From assembly GCA_958295875.1 (NCBI GenBank), contig OY282379.1, positions 1,178,001 through 1,242,000 on the forward strand: DNA of 64,000 bases, in the 5' to 3' direction. Source of the DNA: an uncultured Pseudomonadales bacterium. GTDB taxonomy: Bacteria > Pseudomonadota > Gammaproteobacteria > Pseudomonadales > Azotimanducaceae. Made by a program: the position numbers and the translations under genes. Each line of letters opens with the position of its first letter. Positions within the stretch are counted from its first letter, which is position 1. Below the pieces are notes generated by a model, which saw only the letters and a list, made by a program, of their open reading frames with translations, was not told the DNA's origin and ran no database searches. Below are positions 1-8,779 of the stretch, one piece after another.

Positions 1-1315
1 CGCCCACCCACACCGACACCCGCGCGAGTTCGGCGGCGTAGGCGCTCACCTCGATGCCGCGCACGTTGGCTGGGCCCACCTCCGGAAACTCCCGCGGCAG
101 GCCCAGCGTCTCGGCCTCTAGCTGCACACGGTGTTCAAGGTCTTTCAGCGTGTGCAGCGCCAAGTAGAGAAAGTTGCCCGAACCGCACGCTGGGTCGAGC
201 ACGGTGAACCCGCGCAAGCGTTCAAGGAAGACGCGCAGCGCCCGCTCCGCGTCTTGGCGGCGGCGGGTGCGCGCCGCCGGCGACCGGGCCGTCTCCGCCT
301 GCTCCAGCGCAGCCGCGATCCCCGCCTTCGCTGCCTCCCATTCGGCAAGCCACGGGCGCTGGATGACCGGTTCGACGATGCGCATGATCTTGTCGCGATC
401 GGTGTAGTGGGCGCCGAGTTGCGATCGCTTGTCCGGATCTAGCCCGCGCTCGAACAGCGTGCCGAGGATCGATGGTTCGATCTCCGACCAGTCCAGCTTC
501 GCCGCCTGCCGCGCGACCTCGATGTCCGGCTTCGCCAGCGGCAGCGCGGCATCGTCGTCAAACAGCCCACCGTTGAACCACGCCACCGCCTCGAACCCGA
601 TCCGTCCGCCGGTGGCCATCGCTCCGAACAGCTCGCGCGCCAGTTCCGGGAAGCCCTCGGGCTCGCGCCGCGCCTGTTCGAGCATCCGGGTGAATAGGTT
701 GTCGGGAAGCAGGCCCACATCCTCTGCGAACATGCAGAACACCAGCCGGGTGACGAAATGCGCGACGGCTTGCGGTGGGTGGCCACGCTCCCGCAAGGCC
801 TGCGCGAGGTCTGCGAACGCCGCCGCGGCGCGCTCCGTCAGCGCCTGCCGGCTCTCGCCCGGGCGCAGACGCTCCGGGTCTGACATGGCCCACTTCAGCG
901 TTTCCCGCGCCGTCGCATCGGCGAGGTCTTCCAACGCGAGCTCGTGCGTCTCGCTCACGCTGTTGGTCCAGTTGGTGCGGATGCGGAACCGCGCCATGTC
1001 GGAGACGATCAGCAGCGGCGGGTTCTCCAGCGCCAGCGTGTATTGCCGCAGTTGATCGAAAGCCGCGTCGAGGTTGGCGTGCTTGCCCTTGTATTCCCAA
1101 GCAAAGCAGTGGCGCTTCCACACGTCGGCCCAGCCGTCGCCGCCCGTGTCCTTGCGCGCCCCGCGCTCGAAACAGTAGGCCGCGCCGGTGGGGTCTGCCT
1201 CGGCGGGGGTGGGCTCGTCCAGCAGCCGGCACAGGTCGATGAAGTGCTCTTGGCTGCCGGAGCGCTCCTTCAATGCCGACGCCCGCCACTTGGCGATGAA
1301 CTCCGCCGGCGTCAT
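1..1315 (-). CDS. MmeI-like (Type IIL) restriction-modification enzyme, C-terminal part outside the window
   Basis: Predicted single-chain enzyme combining an N-terminal nuclease and a gamma-class adenine methyltransferase. The start ATG (complement of 1313-1315) opens MTPAEFIAKWRASALKERSG. A nuclease motif D64-X9-E74-Y-K76 matches the D-X9-EXK spacing known for MmeI. Further on are GAHYTD, the SAM-binding motif DPACGSGNFL, and GIEVSAYAAELARVSVW, typical of this family. The frame is open for 438 codons to the window edge, so the NPPY motif and the target-recognition domain are not visible; full-length relatives run about 900 residues. Its ATG overlaps the stop of a small upstream frame (ATGA). 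It lies downstream of four same-strand membrane/lipoprotein genes, suggesting a shared defence locus. Family call is firm; cutting activity is inferred from the intact motif. Confidence 0.88.
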   Translation of the reverse strand, partial: MTPAEFIAKWRASALKERSGSQEHFIDLCRLLDEPTPAEADPTGAAYCFERGARKDTGGDGWADVWKRHCFAWEYKGKHANLDAAFDQLRQYTLALENPPLLIVSDMARFRIRTNWTNSVSETHELALEDLADATARETLKWAMSDPERLRPGESRQALTERAAAAFADLAQALRERGHPPQAVAHFVTRLVFCMFAEDVGLLPDNLFTRMLEQARREPEGFPELARELFGAMATGGRIGFEAVAWFNGGLFDDDAALPLAKPDIEVARQAAKLDWSEIEPSILGTLFERGLDPDKRSQLGAHYTDRDKIMRIVEPVIQRPWLAEWEAAKAGIAAALEQAETARSPAARTRRRQDAERALRVFLERLRGFTVLDPACGSGNFLYLALHTLKDLEHRVQLEAETLGLPREFPEVGPANVRGIEVSAYAAELARVSVWVG

Positions 1316-1422
1316 GCCGGCGCCAACGCTGCGGCGTCGCTTCCGAACGGCGTCTCCATGTTCAAGTGCTCAAGCCCCAATTCGCGTTCCGTTCCCGCCA
1401 AGAAATGCTCGCGCCACCGCAC
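1312..1422 (-). CDS. small ORF (36 aa) overlapping the start of the MmeI-like gene
   Basis: The gap between the coiled-coil partner gene and the restriction-modification gene contains a short frame. It starts at a GTG (complement of 1420-1422), reads VRWREHFLAGTERELGLEH near its start, and stops at a TGA that overlaps the next ATG by three bases (ATGA). Such overlap is typical of translational coupling. The peptide is not recognised and the start is uncertain; it could be chance. The rest of the gap (1423-1520) shows nothing else. Confidence 0.25.
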   Translation of the reverse strand: MRWREHFLAGTERELGLEHLNMETPFGSDAAALAPA

Positions 1423-1520
1423 GCACGGCAAGAGCTCGCGTGGCGCCGATCATCGCCGAGAACGCCGCCAGTCGCCAACGGGCTGCCCCAACGCAGGCCC
1501 TGCCGAGGCCCCGCCGGCGC

Positions 1521-2402
1521 TCAGTTGCCGGGCCAAGCATCGTCGCGCACGGTGTAGGCGCCGAACATGCCTTCGAGGATGTTGTCGTGGGCCTGCTTCC
1601 AGCGTTCCTTGGCGTCTGGCGAGGTCTTGTCCCACACGCGCAGCCAGAAAACGCAGGCGTAGCTGCGCACCTGCTCTTCACGGCCGGCGGTGCTGATGGG
1701 TTGCAAGTGCAGGATGATCTGCGTGTCAGACAGCGGCCGCCCGTAGGGGATGGGGTTGAACGGCAGGCGCCGCGCCTCGTCGGCGTAGGTAGCGCCACCA
1801 TCGTCTGTGGCGCTGCCGGCAGGTGGTTCGGGGCGATGCAGGATCATGTGGCGGTCGAACACGGCCACGTTGAGGGCGTAGAGCGGTTTCTCCCGGGTGC
1901 CGCGCTTGTCGTCTGGAACGATTTGATACCAACACGGCGGGTTTTCGCCCTTGGTGCGCAGCAAATCCAGCTGGCGCTGCGTTTCCGCCAAATCCTGCTG
2001 GGCCGCGTCGCGCTGCTGCTCCGCTTCGAGCAGCGCTTCGGCTCGCTCCCCAGCCCGCTGCATCGCCTCGTCGCTTGCGCCCAACACTTCCTGCAACACC
2101 TCCACGTTGCGCTGCGCGGCTTCCTTCTGCTGGCGCAACGTGGCGATCTCCTCCGGCGTCTCGAACTCCTGCATCACGCCTTGCCACTTGTCTTGCTGCT
2201 CTTGGAGCACCACAAGTTGGTCATTCAGTTGCTTGCGCTCAAGCGCCTCCCGTTCGCGCTCGGCTTCCCAATCCCGCACCAGCACCAACAGCGCGAGCAG
2301 CAGCAGAAACAACAACAGGATGAACACTTCCGCCACTGTGAGGCCGAGCACCGTGCCACGCCGATAGTCCGCATCGCGCTGCGCGGCAGCCGTGTTGTCC
2401 AT
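1521..2402 (-). CDS. one-TM coiled-coil protein, MotB/ExbD-like topology, partner of the MotA-like channel
   Basis: A 293-residue protein with a short cytoplasmic N-terminus, one transmembrane helix (about residues 23-43) preceded by an acidic residue (GLTVAEVFILLLF), a coiled coil (about 45-155) and a C-terminal globular domain of about 135 residues. An acidic residue at the TM entrance is how MotB, TolR and ExbD carry ions, although there it is usually Asp; here it is Glu. The C-terminal domain (CWYQIVPDD, LNVAVFDRHMILHRP) is not an OmpA/peptidoglycan-binding domain and is not recognised. The start lies 6 bases after the MotA-like gene, with GAAGG upstream. The rotor/stator-type role is inferred from topology and adjacency; no family match is claimed. 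Confidence 0.6.
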   Translation of the reverse strand: MDNTAAAQRDADYRRGTVLGLTVAEVFILLLFLLLLALLVLVRDWEAEREREALERKQLNDQLVVLQEQQDKWQGVMQEFETPEEIATLRQQKEAAQRNVEVLQEVLGASDEAMQRAGERAEALLEAEQQRDAAQQDLAETQRQLDLLRTKGENPPCWYQIVPDDKRGTREKPLYALNVAVFDRHMILHRPEPPAGSATDDGGATYADEARRLPFNPIPYGRPLSDTQIILHLQPISTAGREEQVRSYACVFWLRVWDKTSPDAKERWKQAHDNILEGMFGAYTVRDDAWPGN

Positions 2403-2408
2403 GCGCCT

Positions 2409-3938
2409 TCAGGGATTGCGGTTGGCGGGTTCCAAAAGCCCATCCAGCCGTCTGATGAGGACGGCGAGGCGCGATGTCTCCGCGGTCAAGCGCTTGGCGC
2501 TCTCCGCGGTGTCGAAGCCGTCCAACACCTCGCGCCATGCGTCCGCTTCCGTAGCGAGATGCTCGCGGGCGTCCTCCGAAAACCGCGCTGCCGCCTCGCG
2601 CCAGACACGCAGGCTCTCTTCCTGTTGCTCCTTCGCGCCCGCCGCCAACGCGCTGAGCGTCGCCAACACTTCACTCACGCGAGCCTCCGCGCCGGCGGCG
2701 GCGCCAGACGCCGCGCGGCCCAAGGCTGTGACGTCGTGTTCCGCGGCGCCCAAGCTCGTCACCAAGGAGTCGATGGCGCGGCCGGCATCGGCCAATGCGC
2801 CCTCGTTCGACTTTCGCTGCACCTCGGCGGCGGCATCGAAGTCATCCACCGCCTGCTGCCAAGCGCGGGTCTGTTCGGCCATTTGGTTGCGCACCGCAGC
2901 CGTGAGCGCCGCCCCAGCTGCCTCGAAGGATTCCAGGGCCGCGCCCTGAGACGCCTGCGCGCTCTCCACCAGCGCTCGCTGCGCAGCAACTGTCTCGGTG
3001 GCGTTGGCATCCACGGCGGCGGTGGCGACGGCCGCCCGCTCCGCCAACGTGGAGACATGCCGTTGCGCAGCGTCGAGGGCGCTGGCGAGCGACCCAAGGG
3101 CGCCATTGGTCGTCTCAAGCTGCGTCAGCGTTTGCCCCATCTCCTTGGCGCTGGCCTCAAGGCGGTTGCGCGCGGCAAGCGAGGCTGAATCGATCTGCCC
3201 CACCAGGCCGCGCCATGTCTCCTCCGTGCGTTCCGCCGCGCCAGAGGCCGCTGCCTCGATGCTGCGCAGCAGACCCTCGCCATCCTCACGCATGGCTTCT
3301 CCCACCTTGCGCCAAACCGCTCCGGTGTCATCGACGCCGCGTGCCGCCACCGCCGCCATGTGCTGGTTGAAGCCTTCAAGCAGTTCTTGCGTGTGGGACT
3401 TCACATGGTTCGCATGGCTCAAGGTGACGCGGGTGAAGTGGGCGAAGGCGTCCGCGGCTTCGCGCAGGTCTCGCCGCAGGCGCAGCATGTTGGCGGCGGC
3501 CTCGCGCATTTCCTCAGTGGGCTGCGGGGGCTCAGGGGCGGACTCGGGCCCTTCGCTAGCAGAATCCTGCAACGCGAGGCGGCCCAAGATGCCGGCGACC
3601 GTGGAAATGAGGGCAATGCCAAAGCTGCCGATGAGCGTGTCAACGCGGACTTGAATGTCGCCAGCGTCAGGGCGGAAAACGAACAGCGCCACCAGCACAT
3701 AGCCCAAGGAAACCAGCGTCAGCAGCAAGCCAAGGTAGTAGAGATTGTCCGCGGCCCGATCGGGCTGCTTCACCTCGCCCGTCGCATAGTAGATCCAAAG
3801 CCACGCGACGGCGGCCACGGCGGCCAACGCAGCGACCATGGCGCCCCCCAGGCCCGGGAAAAACCACCGGATGCCCCAAATCAACGCGGTGCCCACCAAG
3901 AACGCCCCGAAGAACGCCCCGAACAGCGGCTTCTTCAC
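2409..3938 (-). CDS. MotA/TolQ/ExbB-like ion channel with a long coiled-coil tail
   Basis: Four hydrophobic segments lie in the first ~125 residues. The last (SFGIALISTVAGILGRLAL) follows the TolQ/ExbB/MotA pattern ALxxTxxG, with the Thr that lines the ion path in that family. After it come about 365 residues of Ala/Glu-rich coiled coil, expected in the cytoplasm. A channel with a very long tail is the design of ZorA in Zorya defence, whereas TolQ and ExbB are about 230-250 residues. I choose GTG at 3938, two bases after the upstream stop, with AGGA before it; an ATG further upstream would overlap the lipoprotein gene by 58 bases. It is coupled to a one-TM partner downstream. The fold call is fairly strong; the defence role is inferred. 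Confidence 0.68.
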   Translation of the reverse strand: MKKPLFGAFFGAFLVGTALIWGIRWFFPGLGGAMVAALAAVAAVAWLWIYYATGEVKQPDRAADNLYYLGLLLTLVSLGYVLVALFVFRPDAGDIQVRVDTLIGSFGIALISTVAGILGRLALQDSASEGPESAPEPPQPTEEMREAAANMLRLRRDLREAADAFAHFTRVTLSHANHVKSHTQELLEGFNQHMAAVAARGVDDTGAVWRKVGEAMREDGEGLLRSIEAAASGAAERTEETWRGLVGQIDSASLAARNRLEASAKEMGQTLTQLETTNGALGSLASALDAAQRHVSTLAERAAVATAAVDANATETVAAQRALVESAQASQGAALESFEAAGAALTAAVRNQMAEQTRAWQQAVDDFDAAAEVQRKSNEGALADAGRAIDSLVTSLGAAEHDVTALGRAASGAAAGAEARVSEVLATLSALAAGAKEQQEESLRVWREAAARFSEDAREHLATEADAWREVLDGFDTAESAKRLTAETSRLAVLIRRLDGLLEPANRNP

Positions 3939-3940
3939 AG

Positions 3941-4789
3941 TTAGATGGATTCCTGCCAGACCACCCGGCCGCCGAAGGAGCGCACCAGATGCGTCCACCA
4001 GTAGTAATGGTCCCGCGTTTGCCAGCGCGCGTCCCGGCTCCGTTCGAGGCGCAGCAGGCTCACGTCGATGCCCGTCAAATCCGTTTGCAGCGCCCGCAAG
4101 CCAGGGGTGTCGCGCACGGCATCGCCGGCCGGATAGGGGCCGTAGTGCGACAGCGCTTCGGAGTGCTGCAGCAGGTCTGAAAACAGGATGAGATGGGTGT
4201 GGCCGCCAGCACTGGAAGCGGCTTCCCGCGCGCTCGGCGCATGGCGCGGCACGATCACCCCCAAGGTTTCGATGAGGGGTGAACTGGATTGCGCCGCGTC
4301 CGCTTCAATCTGATCAAAGAGGCCCTCTACGGCCTCCCGGAAGCGGCGCCAACGCTGTAGATCGATGGCCCGTCCCCGGGTGAGTTGCTGCCACCACTCC
4401 CACTGGTCTGGATGCTCGCCGGGATTGCACACCGTGAGCACGGGAGCGAGCGCACCCAGGTCCGCGCCGAGTTCATAGACGATGAGCGCTTCGCCGGCGG
4501 CCACTTGGAGTTCCGCCGTCTGGCTCTGCAGCTCGTTCACCAGCCGCTGCAGCTCGGCGCGATGCTTGACGCTGAGCGGGTCTGAGGTGTCGAGCAGCAG
4601 CACGGTGCTGCGCGCCGGCTGCCCGTCACGCGGGCACAGGTTCGCGTCCAGCCGCGCTTGGCCGCAGCCCGCGCAGACGAGCGCGAGCAGCAGCGCGGCC
4701 ATGCGCCACGCCAACGGGCCAGCGCCGGCCCTTGCGTCGGCGCCGATGCCGCGTTTCGGCCCCGCCTCGCCGCTACGCCGGCACTGCAC
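3941..4789 (-). CDS. lipoprotein, possibly with a VWA-like domain
   Basis: The protein carries a lipobox, LVCAGC, after a short hydrophobic stretch (MAALLLALVCAGC), so it should be lipid-anchored on the outer face of a membrane. The start may be GTG at 4789 (GGAAGAAG upstream, 17-base overlap with the previous gene) or ATG at 4702, which leaves a signal without basic residues. After the Cys, STVLLLDTSDPLS resembles the first strand and a DxS-type loop of von Willebrand A folds. HLILFSDLLQHSE could be a later strand. No standard DxSxS is present, so the VWA call is tentative. Its genes on both sides overlap it or nearly touch it, indicating one transcription unit. Confidence 0.5.
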   Translation of the reverse strand: MQCRRSGEAGPKRGIGADARAGAGPLAWRMAALLLALVCAGCGQARLDANLCPRDGQPARSTVLLLDTSDPLSVKHRAELQRLVNELQSQTAELQVAAGEALIVYELGADLGALAPVLTVCNPGEHPDQWEWWQQLTRGRAIDLQRWRRFREAVEGLFDQIEADAAQSSSPLIETLGVIVPRHAPSAREAASSAGGHTHLILFSDLLQHSEALSHYGPYPAGDAVRDTPGLRALQTDLTGIDVSLLRLERSRDARWQTRDHYYWWTHLVRSFGGRVVWQESI

Positions 4790-6218
4790 GCGCTTCTTCC
4801 ACGCCCCGCTTGGTCAGCGCTTCCAACGTTTCGTACTGGCGGCGAGCAGCGCGATATTCGTCCTGCAACGCGATGATGGCACCGTTCACCTTCTCTGCCA
4901 CGCCGCTCAGGCTCGTCTCCTCTGGCGGATTGAACGATGGCGGCTGCAGAATGGCCTCGTCCACCGGCACGTCGGCGTCGAAGTGGGGAGGTGTGGGCGT
5001 CCTGCGGGTGTTGCGGTTGGCGGTGCGATACGCGGCAAGCAGGTATTCCAAGTCCCGCTGATACTGGCCCAAGTTGGTGGGATAGTCCTCGACTAACTTG
5101 GCGCCGCGCTGGCAGGTCTCCTTCCACTTGCTCTGCTTCACGACGAGTTTCTGGCGCATGTCACGAAGTTCTTCCTGAAAACCCTCATGGATGCCGCCCA
5201 GCGTTTCCTCCTCGCGGTGGTACGCCTCCTTGTAGGCGTCCTTCTTGCCCTTCAGTTCGCGTTCCAATCGGCCGTAACCCGGATAGGCATCGTCTCGTTG
5301 GTACCACTTCCATGCGCCAATGCCGAAGCACATGACGCCGAGCAGGACGAGCAGGGCGGTCTGGAAAGACGCAAGGTCGAAGGGGCTGTCCACCAGCCGT
5401 TGCAGCACGTCATTGCCCATGGCGAGGATGTCCGCGGAGTGATTGTCCAACGTGGCTTGCATGCTGTTGCGGTAGTGCCCTACCGCCATGTTGAAGCAGA
5501 GCACCAAACTGACCACAGGGACGATGCCCAGCCAAGCCACCGTCTTGCCCGCAGCCGCAACGTGGTTGCGCAGACGCAGCAGCGCACCCATCACCAGACC
5601 CAGGAACACCACGTTGACGAGGCTGATGAGGCCCATCTGCATGGTGGAGCCGACCAGCCCGAAGGGGTTGACATCCATCAGCAGCGAAGCGTTCAGCACA
5701 ATCTCGGCGAAAAAACAGCCGAAGATGTACCAGAGCGCCTTGCCGCGGTGGGAATAGTCCACGAGCCGCGTGAGCTTGGACCGCTTGCGGAACCGCTCGA
5801 ACTCCGCGCTGCCGGTGACAACCTCGGCCTCCTGTTCGGTGAGCCGTGTGCGGCCGGCGTCGATGCCGCGCTCCAGAGCGATTCCCGCTTCCTGTTCCAG
5901 CTCGCCCACGCGGTTCTCGAGTATGGTCAGCTCGGCGTCGTTCTCCATGTCCGCGAGTTCGCGCTCAAGGTCTGAGAGATGACCGCTGACGTTGCCGCGG
6001 CACACGAGCCCGCGACGGTTCACCCAGTCCACAATTTCGGATTCGAACTCGTCGCGGGTGTCGTCCTCCGCGGCCGGCAGATTCTTCCTGCCGCGGTCCT
6101 CGCCCTCCTCCTTGATCTTCTTGTCCTTGAGCCACTGCCTGAGATCTAGTTGGACGTACTGCTCCTTCTCCCGGTCGAAGCCGGGAATGTTGTCCCAAGT
6201 GGATTCCGTAGCGCTCAC
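4773..6218 (-). CDS. four-TM membrane protein with flanking coiled coils, first gene of the motor cassette
   Basis: An unrecognised protein of about 481 residues. A charged N-terminal region (DREKEQYVQLDLRQWLKDKK) leads into a coiled coil, then about four transmembrane helices, and then a long charged coiled-coil C-terminus (RLERELKGKKDAYKEAY). TM segments include LWYIFGCFFAEIVLNASLLM, ISLVNVVFLGLVMGALL, VAWLGIVPVVSLVLCF and ALLVLLGVMCFGIGAW. The open frame extends beyond the divergent HMG-CoA reductase start; GTG at 6218 (preceded by GGCGG) avoids that overlap, but the start is uncertain. It heads a tight minus-strand run of five or six genes. Its role in that set is unknown. Confidence 0.5.
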   Translation of the reverse strand: MSATESTWDNIPGFDREKEQYVQLDLRQWLKDKKIKEEGEDRGRKNLPAAEDDTRDEFESEIVDWVNRRGLVCRGNVSGHLSDLERELADMENDAELTILENRVGELEQEAGIALERGIDAGRTRLTEQEAEVVTGSAEFERFRKRSKLTRLVDYSHRGKALWYIFGCFFAEIVLNASLLMDVNPFGLVGSTMQMGLISLVNVVFLGLVMGALLRLRNHVAAAGKTVAWLGIVPVVSLVLCFNMAVGHYRNSMQATLDNHSADILAMGNDVLQRLVDSPFDLASFQTALLVLLGVMCFGIGAWKWYQRDDAYPGYGRLERELKGKKDAYKEAYHREEETLGGIHEGFQEELRDMRQKLVVKQSKWKETCQRGAKLVEDYPTNLGQYQRDLEYLLAAYRTANRNTRRTPTPPHFDADVPVDEAILQPPSFNPPEETSLSGVAEKVNGAIIALQDEYRAARRQYETLEALTKRGVEEARAVPA

Positions 6219-6384
6219 GCACGCCGCCCTAGTAGCAAACCAATGGATGCTACCAAACGGCGGCAAGCGCCCTGCCGCCTGTGAATACGCAGAAATTGCA
6301 CGGCTTGCGCCTTGTCCGGCATCGGTGCGTGGCCTATAACGCCGCAGACTGGGCGCGGGCGCCGCGGGGCGAGAGGTCTTCACT

Positions 6385-8643
6385 TTGGCAGCGAAGTCGG
6401 CGGCGGCAGCGAGCGGTTCGCGCATTCCAAACTTCTTCCGAATGCCGGTGGAAGAGCGGATCGCGGCGCTGAAGGAACGGGGCCTGCTCACAGATGAAGA
6501 CGTGCGCGCCCTCGCCGCGGGCGATCACACGCTAGCCCGCCACGTGGCAGACAGGATGATCGAGAACGTCATCGGCGTGCTCGGCCTGCCGCTCGGCGTG
6601 GCGCTCAACTTCCTCATCAACGGCAAGGACTATGTGGTGCCGCTGTCCGTGGAAGAGCCGTCCATCGTCGCCGGCTTGTCCGGCGCAGCGCGAACGGCGC
6701 GGCTCTCTGGCGGCTTTCAGGCCGAAGCGACGGATCCCATCCTCATCGGCCAAGTGCAGGTGGTGGATGTGGCAGACCCGCAGCGCGCCATCGAGGCATT
6801 GCTGGCCGCGCGGGATGAGTTGCTGAGCCTGGCGAACAGCCTGCACCCGAAGATGCTCGCGCGCGGCGGCGGGGCGCGGGAGGTGGAAGCCTATCGCCAC
6901 GTCGCCCCCGAAGATGGACGCGACATGGTGGTGCTGCACCTGCTGGTGGACACCCGCGACGCGATGGGCGCCAACCTCGTGAACGGCATGTGCGAAGGCA
7001 TCGCCACGCTCGTGGAATCCATCACTGGCGGCAAGGTGTTCCTGCGCATCCTTTCCAACCTCACGGACCGCGCCCTGGCGCGGGCGAGCGTGCGCATCCC
7101 GGTGCAGAACTTGGAGACGAAGGGCTACGCGGGGGCGCAGGTGCGGGACGGCATCATTTTGGCCAGCGACCTCGCTAGGGTGGACCGCTACCGCGCCGCC
7201 ACCCACAACAAGGGCATCATGAACGGCGTGGATGCCGTGGCCATTGCCACCGGCAACGATTTCCGCGCTTTGGAAGCCGCCGCCCACGCCTACGCGGCGC
7301 GAGACGGCCAATACCGCAGCCTCACGCGCTGGCGCAAAGACGCCGCCGGCGATCTCATCGGCACCATCGAAATGCCGATGAAGGTGGGCACGGTGGGCGG
7401 GTCTTTGGAGACCAACCCCACGGTGCGCATCAACCACCGCCTGCTGGGCTCGCCGGGCGCGTCGGAACTCGCCATGGTGATGGGCGCCGTGGGGCTGGCG
7501 CAGAACTACGCGGCGTTGCGAGCGCTCTCCACCTCTGGCATCCAACAGAACCACATGACACTGCACGCGCGCAGCGTGGCCGCGGCGGCCGAGGTGCCGG
7601 CAGACCGCTTCGACGAAGTGGTCGAAGCCCTCATCGAATCTGGCGAGATCAAGGTGTGGAAGGCGCGCGAGATCATGGAGCGGCTGCGCCGCCAAACCAC
7701 CGCCCAGCCAGTGCCGGCCGACGCCCCCCGCAGCACCGCATTCGGCAAGGCGATTTTGCTCGGCGAGCACGCCGTGGTGTATGGGCGCGCTGCCTTGGCC
7801 GCGCCGATTCCCCTCGCCGTGGAAGCGCGTGTGCTGGATGGGCGGGACGGCGTGCAGTTGCTGATCCCGCGCTGGGGCGTGGAGCAGCGCGTGCCGCCGG
7901 CCGATGAGCGGCCGCAGGGCGTCGCCGGGGTGCTCGCCACATTGCTGGGAGACTTGCAGCTCGGCGGCCGCGCCATGACCATCGAGGTGTTCCCACACCT
8001 GCCCCGCGCCATGGGCTTGGGTGGCTCCGCCGCCCTCGCGGTGGCGGTGCTGCGCGCTTTGGACGCGCACTACGCCCTCGGCCTGACGGAAGCGGAACTC
8101 AACGCCCACGCCTTTCAATGCGAGAAGGCGGCACACGGCGGCGCCTCTGGCGTGGACAACACGGTGGCCGTTTACGGAGCGCCGCTGCTGTACCGCAATG
8201 ACGGCGAGCCGAGCTTCGAGCGGGTGGCGGTGTCGCTGCCGGCGCCCATGGTGGTGGGCGTGTCCGGCAAGGAGAGCCTCACCGCGGCCACCGTCGCCCA
8301 AGTGCGCGCCGCATGGCAGCGAGACACGGGGCGCTACGAGGCATTGTTCGACCAAATCGAGGGGTTGACGCTCACCGCCGCCGATGCCTTGCGCGATGGC
8401 GCGCTAGGTGAGCTCGGCGAGCTGATGAATCTTTGCCACGGCTATCTGAACGCGCTGCAGCTCTCCACCCCAGAACTGGAAGAGCTGGTGCATTTGGCGC
8501 GCAGCAACGGCGCCGCCGGCGCGAAGCTCACGGGCGGTGGCGGCGGCGGTTCCATCATCGCGCTGTGCCCGGAAGACAGCGAGCGCGTGGCTGCGGCCAT
8601 TCGCCGCGCCGGCTACGATGCCTTCACCTTTCAGGTAAGTTAA
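6385..8643 (+). CDS. HMG-CoA reductase (class II) fused to mevalonate kinase
   Basis: Makes mevalonate and phosphorylates it, the first committed steps of the mevalonate route to isoprenoids. Residues about 12-430 match class II HMG-CoA reductase. Seen are ENVIG with its catalytic Glu, DAMGANLVN, HNKGIMNG with its Lys, ATGND with its Asp, and HMTLHAR with its His. Residues about 445-752 match a GHMP kinase: GKAILLGEHAVVYG, the phosphate loop AMGLGGSAAL, GASGVDNTVAVYG and AKLTGGGGGG. No stop separates the halves. TTG at 6385, with GAGAGG upstream, fits the family N-terminus (SRIPNFF). Class II enzymes are often degradative, but the fused kinase points to biosynthesis. cdsA follows after 136 bases. 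Confidence 0.93.
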   Translation: MAAKSAAAASGSRIPNFFRMPVEERIAALKERGLLTDEDVRALAAGDHTLARHVADRMIENVIGVLGLPLGVALNFLINGKDYVVPLSVEEPSIVAGLSGAARTARLSGGFQAEATDPILIGQVQVVDVADPQRAIEALLAARDELLSLANSLHPKMLARGGGAREVEAYRHVAPEDGRDMVVLHLLVDTRDAMGANLVNGMCEGIATLVESITGGKVFLRILSNLTDRALARASVRIPVQNLETKGYAGAQVRDGIILASDLARVDRYRAATHNKGIMNGVDAVAIATGNDFRALEAAAHAYAARDGQYRSLTRWRKDAAGDLIGTIEMPMKVGTVGGSLETNPTVRINHRLLGSPGASELAMVMGAVGLAQNYAALRALSTSGIQQNHMTLHARSVAAAAEVPADRFDEVVEALIESGEIKVWKAREIMERLRRQTTAQPVPADAPRSTAFGKAILLGEHAVVYGRAALAAPIPLAVEARVLDGRDGVQLLIPRWGVEQRVPPADERPQGVAGVLATLLGDLQLGGRAMTIEVFPHLPRAMGLGGSAALAVAVLRALDAHYALGLTEAELNAHAFQCEKAAHGGASGVDNTVAVYGAPLLYRNDGEPSFERVAVSLPAPMVVGVSGKESLTAATVAQVRAAWQRDTGRYEALFDQIEGLTLTAADALRDGALGELGELMNLCHGYLNALQLSTPELEELVHLARSNGAAGAKLTGGGGGGSIIALCPEDSERVAAAIRRAGYDAFTFQVS

Positions 8644-8779
8644 CGCTGCCTTACTGGCCAACGGAGCCACCCGTAGCGAATCCAAGCGCAAGGCGCCGGC
8701 GCAAGCACACCCCGTTCGCGGTGCGCCGGCGCGGCTGCCGGCATCATTCGCCCACGCGCCAGCGCGGCGGCAACGCACA

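Noticed and set aside
1..6218. Calling the first cassette a canonical Zorya system
   Set aside because: There is no ZorC, ZorD helicase or ZorE gene, and the channel partner lacks an OmpA-like domain.
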